From Stratiolaelaps scimitus (lineage: Eukaryota > Arthropoda > Arachnida > Mesostigmata > Laelapidae), in contig JABWDB010000016.1 in assembly GCA_019614645.1 (NCBI GenBank), positions 3,534,001-3,598,000 of the forward strand: a stretch of 64,000 nucleotides of DNA, read 5' to 3'. Positions 61,966 through 64,000 of this stretch are shown piece by piece; the first letter of the stretch is position 1; each line of letters starts with the position of its first letter. The notes under the pieces are model-generated. The model saw only the letters and a list, made by a program, of their open reading frames with translations. It ran no database searches and was not told the DNA's origin. The translations under genes were made by a program, and so were the position numbers.

Positions 61966-64000
61966 TGCTCACCTGCTGTGCGGTGCTTTCCTGCTTGCCT
62001 ACTTACTCACTGTGCTTAGCCCCGGACGGTTTGAGGCGCGCGACCAACCAGTCTGCGCGCAACCGTCAGACACTCGGATCCACTGCAACTGAAACAGTCG
62101 GCGGGGAAGAACGACACAGATCGTAACGGCAGTGGTAGTAGTGGTGGTGGTGGTGGCGGTGCTGCTGGTGGTGGTGGACGGCTTTCGCAGAACAAGAAAG
62201 TGCAGCAGCTTCGATGTAAGTGCAGCTGGCCACCTTCTTCGTCGCTGTGGCGGCGGCGGCGGCCGAAGAGGCCGCTGCTGCCCGTTGACGCCACTGATGT
62301 GTCTGCCCCCGCCACGGTGATGTCGGGCGCATGGCGGGGGCATTACCACAGTAGCACAATGTTGAACCGCGTGAGCCGACAGACCGACGTAATTTGTCGA
62401 CCATCGACACCACCGTCGATCGTCAAGCGCAAACTGCTGACCGAAGCATGGGGGAGACTTGAGAACAAGTCACGGATGTGTGGAGGGCACTATCATGATT
62501 TGGTGTAATAGCAACTATTGATTTAGTCAAAGGCGAATTCGATGACTCGTAAATATCATCGATGGTACACAATGGCCAACAAAAAAAAAGCACACGACAG
62601 GTTTCCTCCTCAGCGTGGATATTTCAATGACGCGGGAGATATGTCTCATTTGTTTTTCCTTCGCTGATACGTTGTTACTCCCCCCTTAGATTAGAACAAT
62701 GAACGCGTGTGCGTCTGTGTCGTTGGCTGCGGGCGCCAGTCGGTGCGAGGCCTCGCTACCGCTAATTGTGTTTCGTTTATTCTTCAACAAAGAATACGAT
62801 TGTACAGAATTTTCTCCTTCGGCGGAAACATACGAACGTCCGCCTGTCCCCATAATGAACGGCCGACTGATCTTTGTCGCTGCCGTTGGACAATCGTACT
62901 CCGAGCATGAGCTTTCTTAGTGTTGATAAACTTAGAGCAAGTCAAGGAAGTCGTCGAGAATTCGATTCGAATAGATGTGGGAGGGTTGATCGATTATTTG
63001 AATGCGGCGACATCTCCTCACACGAGTGAGGCAGGTACAATTGCGCTACGCTGCTGGGCCCCTTCGAACGCTCGTGACTGTACGATATGGGGTAGAATTT
63101 TTCAGCTGCGGGCAGATTATTCAACATCGGACCAAAAAGTCATGTTGTGGCGAGGTCTTCGCCGGGGATACTCATGTCTGCTCAGTGTGTAACACGGCAA
63201 CCAAAACAGTGCTGTTCCGATCGTTGGGACGTGCGACTGAATCGGTTGCTTTTTCGGAAAGCTGTCAAGTCCGATGGTCGTACCGTCGATTGAAGCAAAA
63301 CCACAAACGCCACCAAATATACACGTTATAAAAAAATCGCTGGCGGCCTTCACTAAACTGGTGGTATTGAGCGTGTATATGTGTTTAATTATTTAACAAA
63401 TAAGCTCATTTATAGCGTACACCAAATATATAATAGAGACGATGTTCGCCGGAACTGCTCTAATGGTAATTCGTACATCATTGCTGGTGGATAAATACCG
63501 CAGGTAGCTGCGCATATATATTCGAATACACAAAATCACAAGTGCCTTCAGATTTTGCAATTATAGTACTAGATTTGCAAAAAGTTAATGACGACCTGAA
63601 GGGAACTTCCACGCGATAAATTGAGCACCAAAACAATAAAATAGCCATATCAGTACCTAGTTTTAACGACGATGGAAACGCGGCAAACCAGTTCTAATAG
63701 TTGGCGGCATTTGACACATGAAATATTTATCGTGGCAACAAATCTAAATCACCAGTAGATAACAACCTGCGGCAGTCGGAATATTTACATTTGTCCCGAC
63801 CAGGGACTTGCGCGCGTTGAAGCCCTTTTCATGCGCTATTCTGTGATTTAGGCTGTGTCTAGTTAAAAAAAAATCTTCAAAAAATTTATGTTTTCACACC
63901 CCTCCCTTCAATGATCAACGTTCTCTCTCTTTCTCTCTCTCTCTCCCTGTCGGCGCGGTGGCTTAGATGGCTAAGTCTCTGGCTATCAGAAGCCAGAGGC
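61966..64000. other. Region upstream of the secreted-protein gene
   Basis: From about 62030 to 62450 it is GC-rich with a GGT/GGC triplet tract (62130-62177), probably the promoter or 5' UTR of the minus-strand gene at 60865-61965. From 62690 to 63340 several plus frames are open (62699-62920, 62920-63192, 63002-63331) but none is recognisable. After 63350 the sequence is AT-rich and featureless up to the (TC)n tract at 63920-63948. Confidence 0.4.
63952..64000 (+). repeat. tRNA-like sequence, 5' part only (tRNA gene or tRNA-derived SINE)
   Basis: GGCGCGGTGGCTTAGATGG contains a good RNA polymerase III A-box, and the D-stem pairs (GCTT with AAGT). It is followed by CTCTGGCT, a short loop and AGCCAGAG. 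That anticodon-arm equivalent has an 8-bp stem with a 6-nt loop, not the normal 5-bp stem with a 7-nt loop. This favours a tRNA-derived SINE over a functional tRNA. The B-box would lie beyond the window edge. Confidence 0.45.

Noticed and set aside
62016..62508. Several overlapping open frames in the triplet-rich block
   Set aside because: Open in up to four frames because of GGT/GCC triplets and high GC; Pro/Thr/His or Val runs only, no domain.
1..64000. Search by eye for CRISPR arrays, operons, ribosomal RNA and bacterial genes
   Set aside because: No regularly spaced direct repeats with unique spacers, no Shine-Dalgarno-linked gene strings and no rRNA-like blocks; the sequence is eukaryotic.

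Overview
The window is eukaryotic nuclear DNA. Coding sequence lies in short exons bounded by GT/AG introns, coding density is low, and there are many (TA)n and (CA)n microsatellites, decayed non-LTR retrotransposons and a deleted mariner. Together with the kind of proteins found, this suggests an arthropod, quite possibly a chelicerate such as a mite or tick. The species is not established.

Layout. At about 2.6-6.7 kb and 12.4-17.7 kb, both on the minus strand, lie two tandem paralogous genes of the KIAA0513 family. I rebuilt both from splice sites. Gene A has 6 coding exons (371 codons) and gene B has 10 (613 codons). Every intron phase closes without an in-frame stop, and the C-terminal exons of the two genes match in order and phase. 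From 23.3 to 25.1 kb there is a GC-rich, CAG-rich block that may hold a promoter or 5' exon, followed by a LINE reverse-transcriptase fragment at 25.6-25.9 kb. From 26 to 50.8 kb I see no recognisable gene: simple repeats, weak unassigned open frames, and another LINE fragment at 41.8-42.1 kb. At 50.8 kb a signal-peptide first exon with a clean donor starts an unidentified secreted-protein gene on the plus strand. At 55.7-56.9 kb a single long exon encodes a type II phosphatidylinositol 4-kinase. A dead mariner with intact inverted repeats lies at 58.9-59.7 kb. At 60.9-62.0 kb, minus strand, an ORF encodes an unrecognised protein with a signal peptide. The window ends in a tRNA-like sequence.

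Mobile DNA. One small family, probably the 3' end of a LINE or a SINE, occurs at the left edge and at 1.4, 3.0, 17.8 and (in part) 52.1 kb. Two copies have clear target-site duplications of 12 and 15 bp. One of these, plus a separate reverse-transcriptase fragment, sits in the last intron of KIAA0513-like gene A.

The genes show no shared pathway. The tandem KIAA0513-like pair is the most interesting structure. I found no clear evidence of a wholly new system.
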